A stretch of DNA of 64,000 bases from Rhabditoides inermis (Eukaryota > Nematoda > Chromadorea > Rhabditida > Rhabditidae): the NCBI GenBank assembly GCA_963966185.1, contig CAWZYM010000374.1:1-64000 (forward strand), written 5' to 3'. Position 1 is the stretch's first letter; the number at the start of each line of letters is the position of its first letter. Below are positions 48,016 through 61,109 of this stretch, in pieces. Below the pieces are notes generated by a model that was not told the DNA's origin, searched no databases, and saw only the letters and a program-made list of their open reading frames with translations. Position numbers and translations under genes: made by a program.

Positions 48016-51000
48016 CTTACTCTTACTCTTACTCTCTCTCTCTCTCTTACTCACTCTCTTACTTTCTTTCTCTCTCTCTCTCTCTCTCCTCACACAGAGT
48101 CAGAGTGGTAAGGATATGATAGATAAAATGTTTGCATTCCTTTTCTGAAACAGTGCAACCGAAAATTAATACCTATAGCACTTCGGACTATACACGATTG
48201 CATTGAAACGTATGCCTCCTCCACCTGCCCACCTGGTTGCCGCCCATTCCGCTGTACATGAACTGCGTGCACTTCTTCGCGCCAGCGTCGAAGTGCCACC
48301 TGCAAGAGGGAGACGGATGTACAAGTCACAACAGTGTTCACAATGGATTCATTTCACTCGAGGAAGTGTGGGAAGAAATTTGTGTTGTTATTCCGTAAAA
48401 AAATATTTGTAATATCTCGTTCTTCTCCTACCTGCTCCAGTGTTCCTGTCCGTGTCCGACGGCGACCGGCAGAGCACACGTGTTGTTCACTGCAGAAGGT
48501 GATTCATCGTATATAAACATGACTAACAAGTATTCATTAGTCAATGTTTTCCAACAACCGTTTTAGGCACGTGGTGAAAGGTATCACGACGTGACTTTCA
48601 TTATATACAGAATACAGTTTATCAATGTCAATGCGTCCACCCTGGCTCATAGAACACAACGCGCCCAGGCTAGCCAGCGAAAAGAGCACGACTACATCGT
48701 TTTATGGTATCTTTCTTCGGACTTGTTCAGATAGGGTTTATTCTCTTCCAAGAACACTGGAGCAGGTACGGGAATAAAGAAAGGTAGATGTCTTTTGACT
48801 TCTGACAACTACATCTTTCTCTTCCACTTCTCCCCCACTCACCAGCCGAGCAGCAGACGGTCGTTTCCGGGGTGCCCCCGACGTGACACCAGTGGGTGGA
48901 GGGGCACGGAGAGACCGGGCTGAGAGGGGGAATCTCTCTCTCTCTCTCTCCCTCTCTCTCTCTCTCCCTACCTGCACTGCCTGGGCTCCTGCTGCGGCGT
49001 GAGCAGCAGCTGACCGGATCCGCACGGGTTCGGGCACTCGCCTGAGCAATGGAACTTTTATAAACCAAATCGATACGATCTAACCGCCTGAATGATTTGT
49101 GTTATAGACTAGAACTCTCAAGGACGAACTGATATTGCTTGGTTTTCAGAGTGTTTCTCTACGAGGATGGACTGAAACGTACACGCGGTCCGTGTTCACT
49201 CACGCTTGCATTGTTGCTCGCACAGCTCCTTGGTGAGGAAGTTGTTCTGGTTGCCCTTCGAGCCGGCGTACGTGAACTGCTTGCACTTGCTGAACATGAT
49301 TACGTCATTGGATTGGGTACCAGTTTTATACGTTTTTTTTTGCTAAATCATTAACACAGAAACTATGAGGAAGTGTTTGTCCGCAATGGTTGTCCGTAAT
49401 GGACTAATCACATACCGGTTGCAGCTCTTATCAGCGGGGTCGGCGTACCATCGGTGAGGTTGCCGGTGCCCTCTCCGAGTGCCAGAGGAAGCTCGCACGA
49501 GGCGACAGAAGGCACCGCTGGAATGTTTTCTTGTTAACTGAGTACTGAATGGACTTCTTGCTCATTGTGAATATGAAACGTACTGCTCTCTCTCTCCCTC
49601 TCTCCCCCTTCCTCCCTCCCTTCCTCCCCCCCCCCCCCCCCCCCCCCCCACCATTGGGACAGCACACCGTGCTCTCCTGTCCCCCTCCCACGTGACACCA
49701 CTCTCCCACACCGCACTCGTCGCCGTCCACCGAGCATTCCTAGAAAGAGAGTTTGTGACATCATCGAATTGAATTCATACTTTCATACTGAATCATAACG
49801 TGTTTCAGGTTGGATAATACACCCATAGAGAGACGATGGAGCCGCGTGCGGTTACTGAATGCTCGACAGTCCGCGATTCAATCGTGGGCAACGGTATCGC
49901 ACCGCTTTAGTCATTGAATACGTCTGCATCTTCTTCCGTGTTACCTTCTTGTTCTGGTGGTTGAGTGCAGTGGGGCATGGGTTCGACCACTTCTGGCACG
50001 TCCTCTCGCACTCCGCGAATGTCAGGAAGTTGTTCTCATTGCCCCGCATGCCCTCAAGCGTTTTTTGTTATCTATTTATGTTGTTTTCAATGACTTCGAC
50101 TTTTTCGACAATGTTTTTTTCAAAAGCATCAAATTCAATAAATTAACGTTTTGTTTCTAGCACGCACAAATGTACATGTCTCGAAGCGTATAGTAAATTC
50201 ACACAAATTGTGTAACGCTTTGAAAAGTCCGTTTCGAAGAGACTGACCACATCGGTCCGTAACTTCGAAACCAGGCAGTTGTCCCCACCTTGTAGACGAA
50301 CTCAGTGCACCTCTTGGCAATGGTGTTGTAGTACCACCGCTTCATGGCAGACGAGCCCTGGCCGATGTTGATCGACAGAAGACACGGATCCGACACTGGA
50401 AGAGATATATGCATATTTCGTATCTTATCTCTATCACTCATAGTTCTCGCTATCAGTTCTCACTCACGCCCGCTTCCCTCGCAGCAGGCGGTCGTCTCGG
50501 GGTTCTCTCCGATGTGGCAGTAGAAGCCATCCGGACACCGGCCAGTGTCCGACGGACCACACATCAACGTGTCCTGCACGAATCATTCGTATATTTTTTT
50601 GGTTTGATCTGTTCAAAATGATACGAATAGCCCCGTTATATTTCCAGGACGATAGTTATTTTAGAAACTGTACGATTCGAATTCTTATCTGAACTTTGCC
50701 CATTCACTCCGGTGGTCATTCGAACAAGCTATATCAGCCGGTCGGCGATTTCTGACTGAACCCACCTTGGTCGACAGGTCTTTGGCGGGCTCTCCGAAAC
50801 GGCACGGGTTGTTCACGTTGACAATCGCCTCTTAACAAATTGCATTTTGTGATGACTTCCTAATTCTGCTAATTCCATGAAGTTCACAACTTCTTTGCCC
50901 CTTCCGGCACTCACGCGACTCGCACGCGTCGATGCACTGCGCCTGCGTGACGAAGTTGTTCGCGTTGCCGCGCAGTCCCTGAATAGCAGGGGTACTGTAC

Positions 51001-54000
51001 TGTATTTTTTTTTAAATTATAATGAGCTTTTATAACATACCTTGTAGAGGAATCGCTTGCACTGCTTGGCCAGTGGGTCAAAGTACCTGGAATAATTAGT
51101 TTCATATAAGTTTTTTTTTCATTTAGATTTCGTTAGTAATCTCAATTCTACTCGTTCATCTTGCTCACCATCTCGCGGCGAGTTCAGTGCCCTCTCCCGC
51201 ATCGCGCCGCATCTCACACCGGTTCGCATCTAAAAACTTATTGTTTTGTTATGAATACTACTAAAACAATGTGTGCCAAGGCCAAGTGAAAGTGCGCGTG
51301 TGTGGGCAATCAGATCTTTCAAGTGAAGTAATCACGCCTGTCTTCTCGAGATTCTCAAAAACTGATCGACCCTCTCTAGACAGCCCTCGAGGTCTTTGTT
51401 TGCGGAGTGAGTGATCGACGCGAAAAAGGGACGGTGAGGGGGAGGGAAGGGGCTTTAGCCGGTGCCGCGGCTACTTGTGACGTCACACTAGCGATCACAC
51501 CATACGTGCTTCGTAGAGGGTAGACTCGACTTTTTGGACCGGTAAAAGAAGAATTCCGAGAACAACAGTCAGAGAAATCTCCGCAAATATTGTTTCATCA
51601 TAAAGCAGTTGTCTGCGTATTCGAGTCTGGCTTCGCCAAGGATCACATAATGTTAGAGAAAAAGTCAGGCAAGTTGACTAAGTACGATCATGCAATTTTA
51701 GATGGTCCGTCTCTTCGAAACACATTCTTTGTTCCTACACTAACACGCGAGTGGAAAAGTGGAAATTTCCAATTTTCCATTGGAAATCTCCACTGGAAGT
51801 TTGCACTTGCCACTGGATATTTCCACTTTTCCACTCGCGTGTTAGTGTAGAGTCTTTGGCGTCGTTTCGAAGACACTCGACCGGTCCTTTTCAGTGCCCA
51901 TTCACCATGCACACTCACTCTTATCCGTAATAGGGCAGCACGCCGTTGTCGCAAAGGTGGTTCCGGTGTGGCACCAGTGGTCCTCTGGACACCCGGCATT
52001 CGGGAGCACCAGATGGTTGCAGGGGATGGGGGTGGAGAAGGAGTTGACGAGAGCCTTGCCGGAGGGACAGGGATTGGTGAAGGCTGGAAGGGGTTGAGGG
52101 GGAGTAGGGGAACAAAGGATTGGGTCAGGAACTAAGGATTGGGTCACTGTACACAGGATACGTTTCTTCCCCGCAGAATCGCGGGATCTGGGATAGATCA
52201 GAGGCTGTCAGACGGTTAGAACCCAGTCTTTTGCAAATCAGAACGGGTAGATCAGAGGAAGACGGAGAAAGACAGTCCAAGCTACTCACTCGTCTTCATT
52301 GGCCGGGGCGTGGTGAACTCCTTTCTGTTGGGGCGCATGTAGTAGGTGGTGGGGGTGACCGAGGGGGTCGTCTCCGTCTCGTCGTCCGTCTGCATAGTCG
52401 ACGGCTCCGTGGCCGCTTCCGTCTCTTCCGTTTCGGCATCCGTAACGACTGTGGCCTCGGTAGCCTCCGTCTCCGCTTCGGTTGGCTTTGTCGCTTCGCT
52501 TGTCGCCTCGGTCGGCTGTTTGATCGTCGTGGATGGCGCTGTAAAGTAGCGGTGCGTCTTTTCAAAACTCCAATATTCACTTCGAAACACGACCACTGAC
52601 TCAACTTTAATTGGCATTGGGTCTTTTATAGCATGATTTTACACCTGTTTGAAACGTACCGGGCGTTTCGTTGACGGTGGTCGCCTGCGTGGCCTCCTCG
52701 ACAGCGTCCGTGATGAAATCAGTGAAGGCAGTGGGGGGAGCGGCTGCAATCTCGGGTATCATAAAATCTTTACCCAAGCGCTTAGTCATGCGCGACTAAA
52801 CACGACCTAACACTGTGCTTCGAACGCGTTTTTACGGCCTGTTTCGAAGAGGTTCGCCACGAAAACCCACTCACACTGCCTGGTCACCTCCGGTGTGATG
52901 GTCTCCGGCGGCGGCGTCGGCAGGGTCGACGGAGTGACAGGAAGCATGCGGGGAGGAGACTGAAATGATCTTACAGCTTCACTATGATTTTAATCGTTCG
53001 AGTACTTGTCTAAATATAAAGTAGAGAGGTCAGCTTCGAAACACGCGTTTAGAGGGTACTTGTGAATGCACGTTCTATTTGACTGCATTGATCCAGTGAT
53101 GATTCTCGGTACCTGGGTAGCCAGCGGGATGGGTAACATTGGGGGTCGGATGCCTCCAGTTCCCGTCTGCGGTGCGACAGGGGCGACGACTGGCCGGGAG
53201 GGGGTGATCGGCACGAACGGACGCGGAGGCTGCGTGGGCACAGGCTGCAGGCACACAGTTTGTATTTTGTATTCTATTCTTTTTAATCCATACTTTGTCA
53301 TATTTCATTCAGCCCGTACCATCTACTAACTAAAATTGGTAGGACCTAACCGGTAGCTTGTTAGATTATTTGCTTTTGTTATTTTTATAACTTATATAGA
53401 CATGTGATTATCTTATACCTGCGGATGCGGCTTCACGGTCTGCACGGTCTGTATGGGCTTGGAGAATCGGTTGACCTGGACGGTCTGGACAGCGGGGCGA
53501 ACCTGCACCGTCGGCCGCACCACCTGCTGCACTGGCTTCTGCGCCACGTTAACTTTCACTGAAAGGTCTCGGATACTGTAGGATTCTGTAATTTAGACAA
53601 ATGAATCGTTATAAAAACGGGATTTTTTATTCGACATGTGGCAGTAGCAGGAACAGAAGGACCAGTAGTGAGGAGCACTAATCGTGTCTCACCCGAGGGC
53701 CGCGAGTTCCATCTGTATCTGTTCTGGCAGTTGTTGTTGCAGTTTGTCCGGACCGGGTAGTACACCTGCCGCTGCTGCTGGCTGACTGGACGGATCTGGA
53801 TCTGAAACACGTTTCAATTAATGGAATACATTTCACATTTCAGATACGTTTCATACCTGGAACAAATATTTTCCAATGTATGGAAGTTCAATCTGCACCT
53901 TCCTCGAAGTACATATCAATAACTAGACACTACCTACCTGAACTGGCTGCTGTACTGTCCGGTACTGCACACGCGGTTGCTGATAGTAGATCACCTAGAG

Positions 54001-54139
54001 CGAGTAATAAATCTTCGTGATAGCGACTATCCGATATGTATATGAATGATATGATATCACTATAGTATCAGACATCAGAGTCACTGATTACCTGTGATAT
54101 AACGAGCGGCAACGCCGCGAGCAGCCAAACTAGCCGCAT
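44979..54139 (-). CDS. Secreted multi-Kunitz / lustrin Cys-rich protein (8 Kunitz domains)
   Basis: Start ATG at 54139 gives the signal peptide MRLVWLLAALPLVIS. The N-terminal third is Gln/Pro/Val-rich (VKVNVAQKPVQQVV, PVPTQPPRPFVPITP), then a Thr/Glu-rich stalk (about 52300-52540). It is followed by alternating lustrin-type Cys-rich repeats (CPEDHWCHTGTTFATTACC, CPDGFYCHIGENPETTACC, and similar) and Kunitz domains. Kunitz domains 1-7 carry R-W/F-Y/F-x-x...GN-x-NNF...C...C but lack the Cys pair equivalent to C14-C38 (e.g. YKGLRGNANNF). Only the last has all six cysteines: CLAPRDPGPCDRFETRYGYH, EYQYGGCEGTLNNFHSL. Its P1 position is Asp, so trypsin inhibition is unlikely. Stop 44981-44979. A one-base loss near 49462 breaks Kunitz 3 (LTD instead of LTRWY). 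Such proteins are secreted, probably to the cuticle or extracellular matrix; the function here is unknown. Confidence 0.85.
47947..48092. repeat. Compound (CT)n / (TTACTC)n microsatellite
   Basis: CT array with an inserted CTTACT repeat in an intron of the Kunitz gene. Other arrays in this gene: 45645-45690, 46177-46262, 46575-46665, 47519-47600 and 48925-48967. Confidence 0.9.
49626..49649. repeat. Poly(C) run
   Basis: About 24 consecutive C bases in an intron of the Kunitz gene, so G-rich on its coding strand and able to form a G-quadruplex in the pre-mRNA. Confidence 0.95.
51735..51850. repeat. 116-bp palindromic foldback
   Basis: Ends CTACACTAACACGCGAGTGG and its exact inverse complement; about 32 bases of perfect stem per side, with further GGAAAxxTCC pairs inside. 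No clear target duplication. It is in a Kunitz-gene intron and could be a small MITE or a hairpin precursor of small RNAs. Confidence 0.85.
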
Positions 54140-55221
54140 GATGTCGTCTGAATTTGAAAATCAAAATAAACTGAAATCGAAATTGAAAAGCACTGATCAA
54201 GCTTGATCTAACGACACCAAAAGTGCAGCGAAAGGAAAAGGTAAGAGTAGGAAAGTGAGTGCGTGGTCTCGCGGTGAGTGTCACTCTCTCTCTCCCACTC
54301 TCACTCGCACATTGCCCGAGGGGGTGCGGCTGCTTTGGAGTGGTCCCCAGGCTGTCGCCGACTGACACCGAGTCCCTCAGCCACGTCGTCAGACGCCCGA
54401 CGAGAGACCGTGTGTTTACGAGAGAGCGCAGACACCGGCGGTGGCGACTCTAACTGACCGGAAGTGCAAACAGGTAGGAAAGAGCGTGCTTTGGGTAGAG
54501 GGCGCAGAGACGCATACGGCTCTCACTCACACTTTTCCGATTGTTTAGCGTGTGTATTTTGAGAGGTTGGCGCGCGAGAGAAAACGCCTCGGCCCCGGTG
54601 AACCCGAGAACATTTTTGGGGGTGATTAAGCGCCCTGAGGGGAGAAAGAAAGTGTTTAGTGCTACTGAAATATTTGAATGTTTTATAAAACAACACACTG
54701 TATTAGAGACGTAGCTGAATCTTCACATTTTGTTCACAAACCATTGTTTTTTTTTTCGGTTTCAGTCAATGAATGAACATACGTATGCGTTTGTTTGCTT
54801 TAGATTTTAGATGACTCAAAACGGACCTCACGATCTTTCGTTTACTTACAATTACAAATCATTGAAAATAGAAACTCCCGGTTGCGCAGTTTCGAGTCGC
54901 GGTTTTTTTTGTTGTTTGCGGAATATGCATCATACAACCCAATTCGTTTCTGCCTACAAACTGTATGCACATTTTTTTCTGAAATAACATGGTTTCCGTC
55001 TAGGATATGGCTTTTCTGAATTATGTAGTCCATGAAGAGAAGATCGTCCGAATTCGTCGGACCACGACAAGTATGTATAGTATAATAACAATTGATACGG
55101 GTGAATAAAACTATAGTTTTTTTGAAGCGTTGTGTTGTGTGTATATGTGATTCAATTCGATTTCCGCGGAAGATCCTTTTTCATTATGCTCGTCACCGAA
55201 ACTCGATCGCTCACCGTCATT
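54140..55221. other. Upstream region of the Kunitz gene
   Basis: No exon recognised. GC-rich 54240-54620, AT-rich after that up to the tRNA. Confidence 0.5.
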
Positions 55222-55293
55222 GGGGGTATAGCTCAGTGGTAGAGCGCTCCCTTAGCATGGGAGAGGGCTGGGGTTCAATTCCCCATACCTCCA
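55222..55293 (+). tRNA. tRNA-Ala (AGC)
   Basis: A complete 72-base cloverleaf: acceptor GGGGGTA pairs with TACCTCC (one G-T), D arm from GCTC...GAGC, anticodon stem CTCCC/GGGAG with loop TTAGCAT (anticodon AGC), T arm TGGGG/CCCCA with TTCAATT. The discriminator is A, and a short T run (TTTT near 55301) follows as a Pol III terminator. It is intronless. Confidence 0.95.
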
Positions 55294-57989
55294 GAACCGT
55301 TTTGCGAAATTCCTTCCAAAGTTCGTTTCACATAATTTTTGAAAGTCGTCTAAGAATCGTGATTATCATCAGTTTCCCACTTTTTGTAATCACTATTTTC
55401 GCAGGGCGTTTTGGCTGTTACAGATGGATTTTCATGAACATCCGTTGGGTGCCCTTCTGATGTATACTTTGATGATGTTGTGTATAAATTACAAATAGTG
55501 TTATTTTCTTCATTGATCATTCCATTTTTATTCCATTTTTAATAAGTAATCACGAGTATTCACAACCTCCCTTTCTTCCGTGTATGAATGACACATAGAA
55601 TATAGTATCTTATCTATTGGGTTCATGCAGAGAAACTGATAAATGGATTATTGGCCTCTTCTCATAATTCGTTGGTCCGAAGCCGAAGGTTATCATACTT
55701 CATACTAGATCGATTCTCATATTTCATATTTCCCACAGTTTGGAAAATCACAATTATCAGTGATATAGGGTGCCCTTTATTGACTCTCATAATTCCCACG
55801 GTTCGGTAAATCGCAGTTATCAGTGTTATAAAGTGTCCCTCCGGTTCACGGTGCTACAGCCATATCGCTGCATACGTTCTAGACATCATTTCATAACATT
55901 ATTTCATAACAGACAGCCTTGCTTTTTGGCTCGAGCATATGAATTAGCTTTACAGAAGTAATTACGAAAATTGTTTTAGAAATGCGATTCCAGATAAAAT
56001 GGGGAAACCCTTTTTCTTTTCTAATCACCTTGTCTTTTATTGTTAAAATCAGGTCCGTTGTCGACAGAGGAGAATCGGAGTCTGCGCAGGCGGAGTCTTT
56101 GGAGGCGGAACTCTCTCTCTCCCAAATCTGCGCCATAACTAAAACTAATAGAGGCTCACCAACCCCGACCTCATTTCAAGTTACGATTCGGATGAGAGTG
56201 TGCGTAAACAATATAGGGTCAGCGTGTCAGACGGTGTTTATATTATTGCCGCAGCGAAACACACAGTCACGTGTTGAAACGTGTTTAGAGCACAGAGCAC
56301 AGTTGATCATTTCCTTACCCCTCAAACATTGCTAACTATTTCTATAGATACTAGCGCACAAGTCTCTTCTATTTGTGCATGAGTCGGGGGGTGTTTCATC
56401 TGTTTGCTCTGTGATGCATTGTCGGAAGCCCCGCCCCCTCGCACACTCGCTATGCTAATGCCTTTCACTATAGCCACCAGTCAATTCCACCTTCATTCAT
56501 TACACTTTGCTGTCACCACAAGGCGACTGTATGTTTCACGGCGTGCGAAACAAGTTCCCTTGTTTCCGCTAGAATTTGATCGGTCGGTCGGTCTTCTTTC
56601 ATTTCATCCCATATAGGCGGATGCATTCTCTCTCCCTCTCTAACTCTCTAACTCTCTCTCCCTCTCTCTCTCCCTTTCTCTCTCTCCCTCCCTCGCTCGC
56701 AGTCAGCTGATTTGCAGCAAGGCTCGCACGTGACTCGCCGTATCCGGCTCTAGGCAGTGGGAGGGTGAGAGGGAGTAGTGAGAGATGTGAGATAGCACCA
56801 GGGAGTGAGAGAGCGTAGGCCGCGAGCCAAATGGGAGTGAGAGAGAGAATGCCATCTATACATGGTCATGTTTTCACCAGATGCTACCCGCCTTTCTCTC
56901 TGTAGCTTTTGAAAGAAATTTCTCCCAAAAAGCGTTTTTGACCGATTCTGGCAATCATTGTCTGTTGTTGGCCATGTTTTCCTATTTCTTTCCATTTCCG
57001 TCCGCCGATTTTTTTTCGCGCGAATTTGGCCAGTTATAATGTGCACTATTTACGCATCGATTCTAAGACGAAAGTTGCCTCGCATTGAAATAGAACTTGT
57101 TTTGGTTGGTCGGTGGGCGTCTCACTCTAGTTTCAGGAGTGTGCTTTCGGTCCCCGTTGTGCGTAGTGGAAAGAGAGATTATGTTTGCTTTCCCGCTTCC
57201 GCCCTTGTTTGTTTCAAAACGAACGGCTGTGTGCGGAAAACATCATTGTTATGGGTGTTCGATCGATGATAATGCTCACATTCTTGTCTTCCTTTCTTCA
57301 TTTTTGTTCTCATAACATTGCGTACTTTGTTATTTCTGTCACTGAAGGGAAACAGAAAAAGTCAACTGTTTATTCGTTCTTTCGGAATTGTTTATTCGAA
57401 ATTGCAAACATGGAAACACAGAAGTCTATAAATTGTCTTCGGCTTTCGCTGCACTATTATTCAGTGTTCACACGCGCCCCGAACCATAACACTATCGAAT
57501 TTCTCAGTCTTTGTGTATTCATTGCTTCACTGTCAATTTCACTGTCAACTACTCTGTCCATTGCCACTCATCGCCATTGGTATTTGATGTTATAAAACAC
57601 TGTTAGCTTTCCCAACCTTCCATTATTGCGCTGTACCGCTGTATTGTCATTTGAGAAAACTCGATTGCTCGACATCAGTGAATGGTTTGGTATCACATAA
57701 AAGCGCGAATTGATGACGAGATCAAACTGTGTTCTGTGATAGTTCTGACAACGCTCTCGCGAGCGGAATGGGGTTCGGTCGAAAACTTGCCACCATAACT
57801 TCTTTGCAGGCCAAGTCGGTGTTTGATTGCTGTCCGGACAAGAGACTCGTTGACGTTGCCAAACCAAAGGTGTGTAGTGGAAAGATGTGGGAGATTGAAT
57901 ATTGTCTTCCGAAAATTTAGAACGCCAATAAAATGAAACAGATCAGAGATAGACATAGACATAGAGAGGGAGAAATAGAGAGAGGGGGG

Positions 57990-58040
<51 letters not shown>

Positions 58041-58230
58041 TCCTTCGCAGGACCCGCTTCCCGCATCCATCATCCACCCCTTGCGCACATCCCTGATTGT
58101 GAGGTGAGTACTGTGTATCACTATTTACTGGTTGTTCCTTTATATAACTTGAAATTTACTCGTACATACTCGAACCAGTCCGATAGATACACTCCTTCCA
58201 GGTGTGTCTACCCTTTTCCTTCCACTCGCT
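55294..58230. other. Gene-poor stretch
   Basis: No confident gene. CT-rich block at 56630-56700 and GA array at 57940-58038. A possible exon with TTTGCAG acceptor at 57808 encodes AKSVFDCCPDKRLVDVAKPK, and another at 58043-58095 follows TTCGCAG. Their frames do not join cleanly to the 58231 ORF, so they may be 5' UTR exons or unrelated. Confidence 0.35.
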
Positions 58231-58751
58231 ATGTCTTCTGCCGATGTCGCCCCGCCCCCCTCAGTCGACGAGGAGAGGAAGAAGCAGCAGCAGCACAGCG
58301 AGGTGGGTGAGGTAGACCTCTTTGGGGATACCAAGATACCTAAGAGGTAAAGGCAAATAAGTGAGAGAGGGATTTTTTTTTAGCTTGTTGATCGTTGTCC
58401 TCCAAGTCGAGAACAAGCAAAAAGATAGGGTTTTTTGCACATAGAGGAGTGAAACACATTCGAACTACGTGCATGTTGCGATTGCCGTGGTGATAAATGC
58501 CAACCTTGATAGTGTTCACGAGAATCGAAAGCAGTGTTAGACAGTGTGGAAGGACAGTGTCTCGGCTTGAATACAAGTGTTGCGCGAAAAACAACATGTC
58601 AACGACGTGTGCTTTCTTCCTTTCTTCAACCTCTCACTCATTGCAGGCGGCTGACCTGATCGACTTCGATGCGGTGGTGTCGGCGCCGGCGGCCGCGGAC
58701 TCTGCCCTGCCCGCCGAACCCTCACCCAACGAGGCCAGCCTACTCGACTGA
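58231..58751 (+). CDS. Small protein or C-terminal exons with a clathrin-box motif
   Basis: Exon 1 starts MSSADVAPPPSVDEERKKQQ and must splice in phase 0, most simply at HSE|GTGGGTGAG (about 58302). The last exon (58647-58751) encodes AADLIDFDAVVSAPAAADSA and ends NEASLLD, stop 58749-58751. LIDFD fits the type I clathrin box, so an endocytic adaptor is possible. An AATAAA follows. The upstream part of the gene is unclear, and this may be only the 3' end of a larger gene. Confidence 0.4.
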
Positions 58752-58973
58752 AGACACTCCCTCTTTCGAATCACTCCCCTCCCATACCACTGCATTCTCT
58801 TACATAGCTCTCTCACACGATGCGCGTTGTGATCATTATCGATTGATTATTGATCGCCCTCGCATCTTCTCGCATCGGCCATATTGGCTGCTCCCGTCTA
58901 CTCTCTTCGTTTTTGTGATTGCCTTTATGTAGTTGTGTTGTGTGATCGCCGTGTATTATACCAGTTCAAATCT

Positions 58974-58979
58974 AATAAA
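58974..58979 (+). terminator. Poly(A) signal AATAAA
   Basis: AATAAA 222 bases after the stop of the 58231 gene, the first such signal downstream. Confidence 0.55.
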
Positions 58980-59432
58980 CGGTTGTTTTTTGGGTGTGAT
59001 TGATTGTGCGCATCTTCAAGTCAAAATTTCAAAATTCGCGAGTGATTATCGAAAAGGGTTTGTACAATACGTTTGTGTGAAAATACCTGATTTCGGAAAC
59101 TGACGGTAAAAATGAAACGCTAGCAGACAAAAAAAACGCGAAGTGAATGAGTAGAAGGATGATGGAACAAGAATTTCGCACATCTCTAACTTGTAACTCG
59201 TTCTTTTATTTCCAGTCGTGAGATCTGCGACGGCGTAGACAGACGCGAAGCCGACTCCACGAACACATTCGGGACGCAGCCACGCCACAACGCACCCACA
59301 CCGCGCTCATACACAATCCCCGAGCAACAATCGAACATGTGCTGAAATAGGGGGCGGGGTCAGAGTGGGCGGGGCCGACTCGCCTTGGCCGACTCGCCCT
59401 TCTTTCCAGTATCCATCATCCAGTATTCATCA

Positions 59433-59979
59433 TCATACAACAGTGTCGTACGGGTAGGCGACGAACCTGGCCGGCGTCAGGGCAATCGTGGCGAGACCCC
59501 ACGTCTCCGCGAACGTCAGCGGACGTTGTCGAGAGGATAGGTGGACACGGTCGTGAACATTCCAGACGCAGATGAACGGGCTGCGAACATCCCGGAAACG
59601 GCGGGATACGATATGTTACTGTACTGTACGATACGATACTGTACGCCAACTCAGTCCATGGCTCGATCTGCGCCTTGTTCATGACGAAATGGCTGGAAGT
59701 GCGCAGAATGTTGGTGAGGTTGCCGCGGTAGAGAATAGACGAATAGACGCGCCGCCGTGCTCGCGCCACGGGCGACACACCGCCTCCACCACAGTCTTGT
59801 AGTGCTGGTCGTCGGAAGGCACTTAGGGACACGGTAGATTGTGCGTGTACGGTATGTACGTGCCTAGAGGAGGAGGCTGGTGCGGTCGATTGGAGGAGAG
59901 TCTGAGTGGAAGCGAACCCGGCCCCGATGCAGAGCCCGGAATAGAAGCTGGTCTCGAGATGCGCGACTGGAGACGTCAT
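59433..59979 (-). pseudogene. Mitochondrial carrier (SLC25)-like relic
   Basis: Segments in different frames: HLETSFYSGLCIGAGFAST; DDQHYKTVVEAVCRPWREHG; SILYRGNLTNILRTSSHFVM; SASGMFTTVSTYPLDNVR (the P-x-D-x-x-R carrier signature); LTFAETWGLATIALTP and FVAYPYDTVV at the stop (59435-59433). At least two frame changes are needed, one directly after PLDNVR. It contains about one and a half of the three carrier repeats. It is likely a decayed copy, though sequence errors cannot be excluded. Confidence 0.55.
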
Positions 59980-61109
59980 GGGAGGGAAGGGAAAGGAGTG
60001 GTGCGGTCATGCTGGATACCATTCGCGAAGAAACATGGAATCGAGGACGTCTATACATGGTATTGTACAAGAGTACAATAGACGCCAGTGCTGTCAAGAG
60101 ATGCCTTGAAAACGCTGCTCACATTTCCAGTAGATTTCCGAGGGCCGTTCTTAGGAGGAAGCGATTGTCTCTCTTCGCAAGGCATTTCGGGGGTAATTTG
60201 GAGAAGTTTAAAGTGTTTTGAGAGCGTTTCGCAAGCTATTTTGGGATCATTTTTAATCATTTCAGCAGTACATAGTTTGTTTAAGTAGTTCGGAGAAACT
60301 TACCATACTATCTGTCTAATGTGTCTAATTTTAACAGCCACATGCCTGCCAAATAAGGGTACCTTTCCCATAATCGTAAAAAATGTGTGTATACAACATG
60401 TCGTATTCGTTCATGCTTTGCTGGCAGTATTACCCCTAAGTCATGCTCATGCCTACAGTAATACAAGTCATGCCTACAGTAACACCTGTAGCCGTTCACT
60501 GTAGTTCTTTCTCACAAGAGTTCTCGTCAGAAAGAGAGAGAAGACCGTACTTCAACCTGTGCCGCTAAAGCAAGGCGGCCTGCTCCCATACACGGATGTA
60601 CATATATGAGACGATTCTAGTTTACGCTTAAACTGAAAATGAAAGATGAAATGTTCATCAAAATTGAAAATGAAAAGATATGAAGCATCCACCATGGTGC
60701 GTAATTTATTCTCTCGTACCACTCCTCATCAGTATAGTATTTCAGCCAACGACTTCGCTTGTCCAGTCTCCGATGAACATCGCATACATCGGTGGAACGC
60801 AAGACATAAATGGATAGAGCTAAGTAGGTGTCCAATTCGTGTTTGACTAGTGCGCATATTGTTCACATGTTTTTTGTCTGAACGAACATTGTGCTTTAGG
60901 GGAAATACATATAAGTACAACGGTAACTACTGATCAATACCATCCATACCCCTTGGCGTTTTTTTCAGGAATTTATCAGAATGTGTTTCGATGATGATGA
61001 ATTATATTGGTTTTCATGTTCTGATGAGATGTTTGGGATACAACATAAAAAGTATGATACACTATTTATCAAATTCTTGACACGACCACACGACTGCGTG
61101 AATCTGAGT
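59980..61109. other. Intergenic, no gene seen
   Basis: A short repeated phrase, TCATGCCTACAGTAA, occurs at 60450 and 60469. Nothing else recognised. Confidence 0.55.

Noticed and set aside
55092..55460. 122-residue + strand ORF
   Set aside because: It overlaps the tRNA-Ala gene and has no protein features.
56404..57595. Several 70-136 residue + strand ORFs
   Set aside because: Composition is non-coding and no domain or splice structure supports them.
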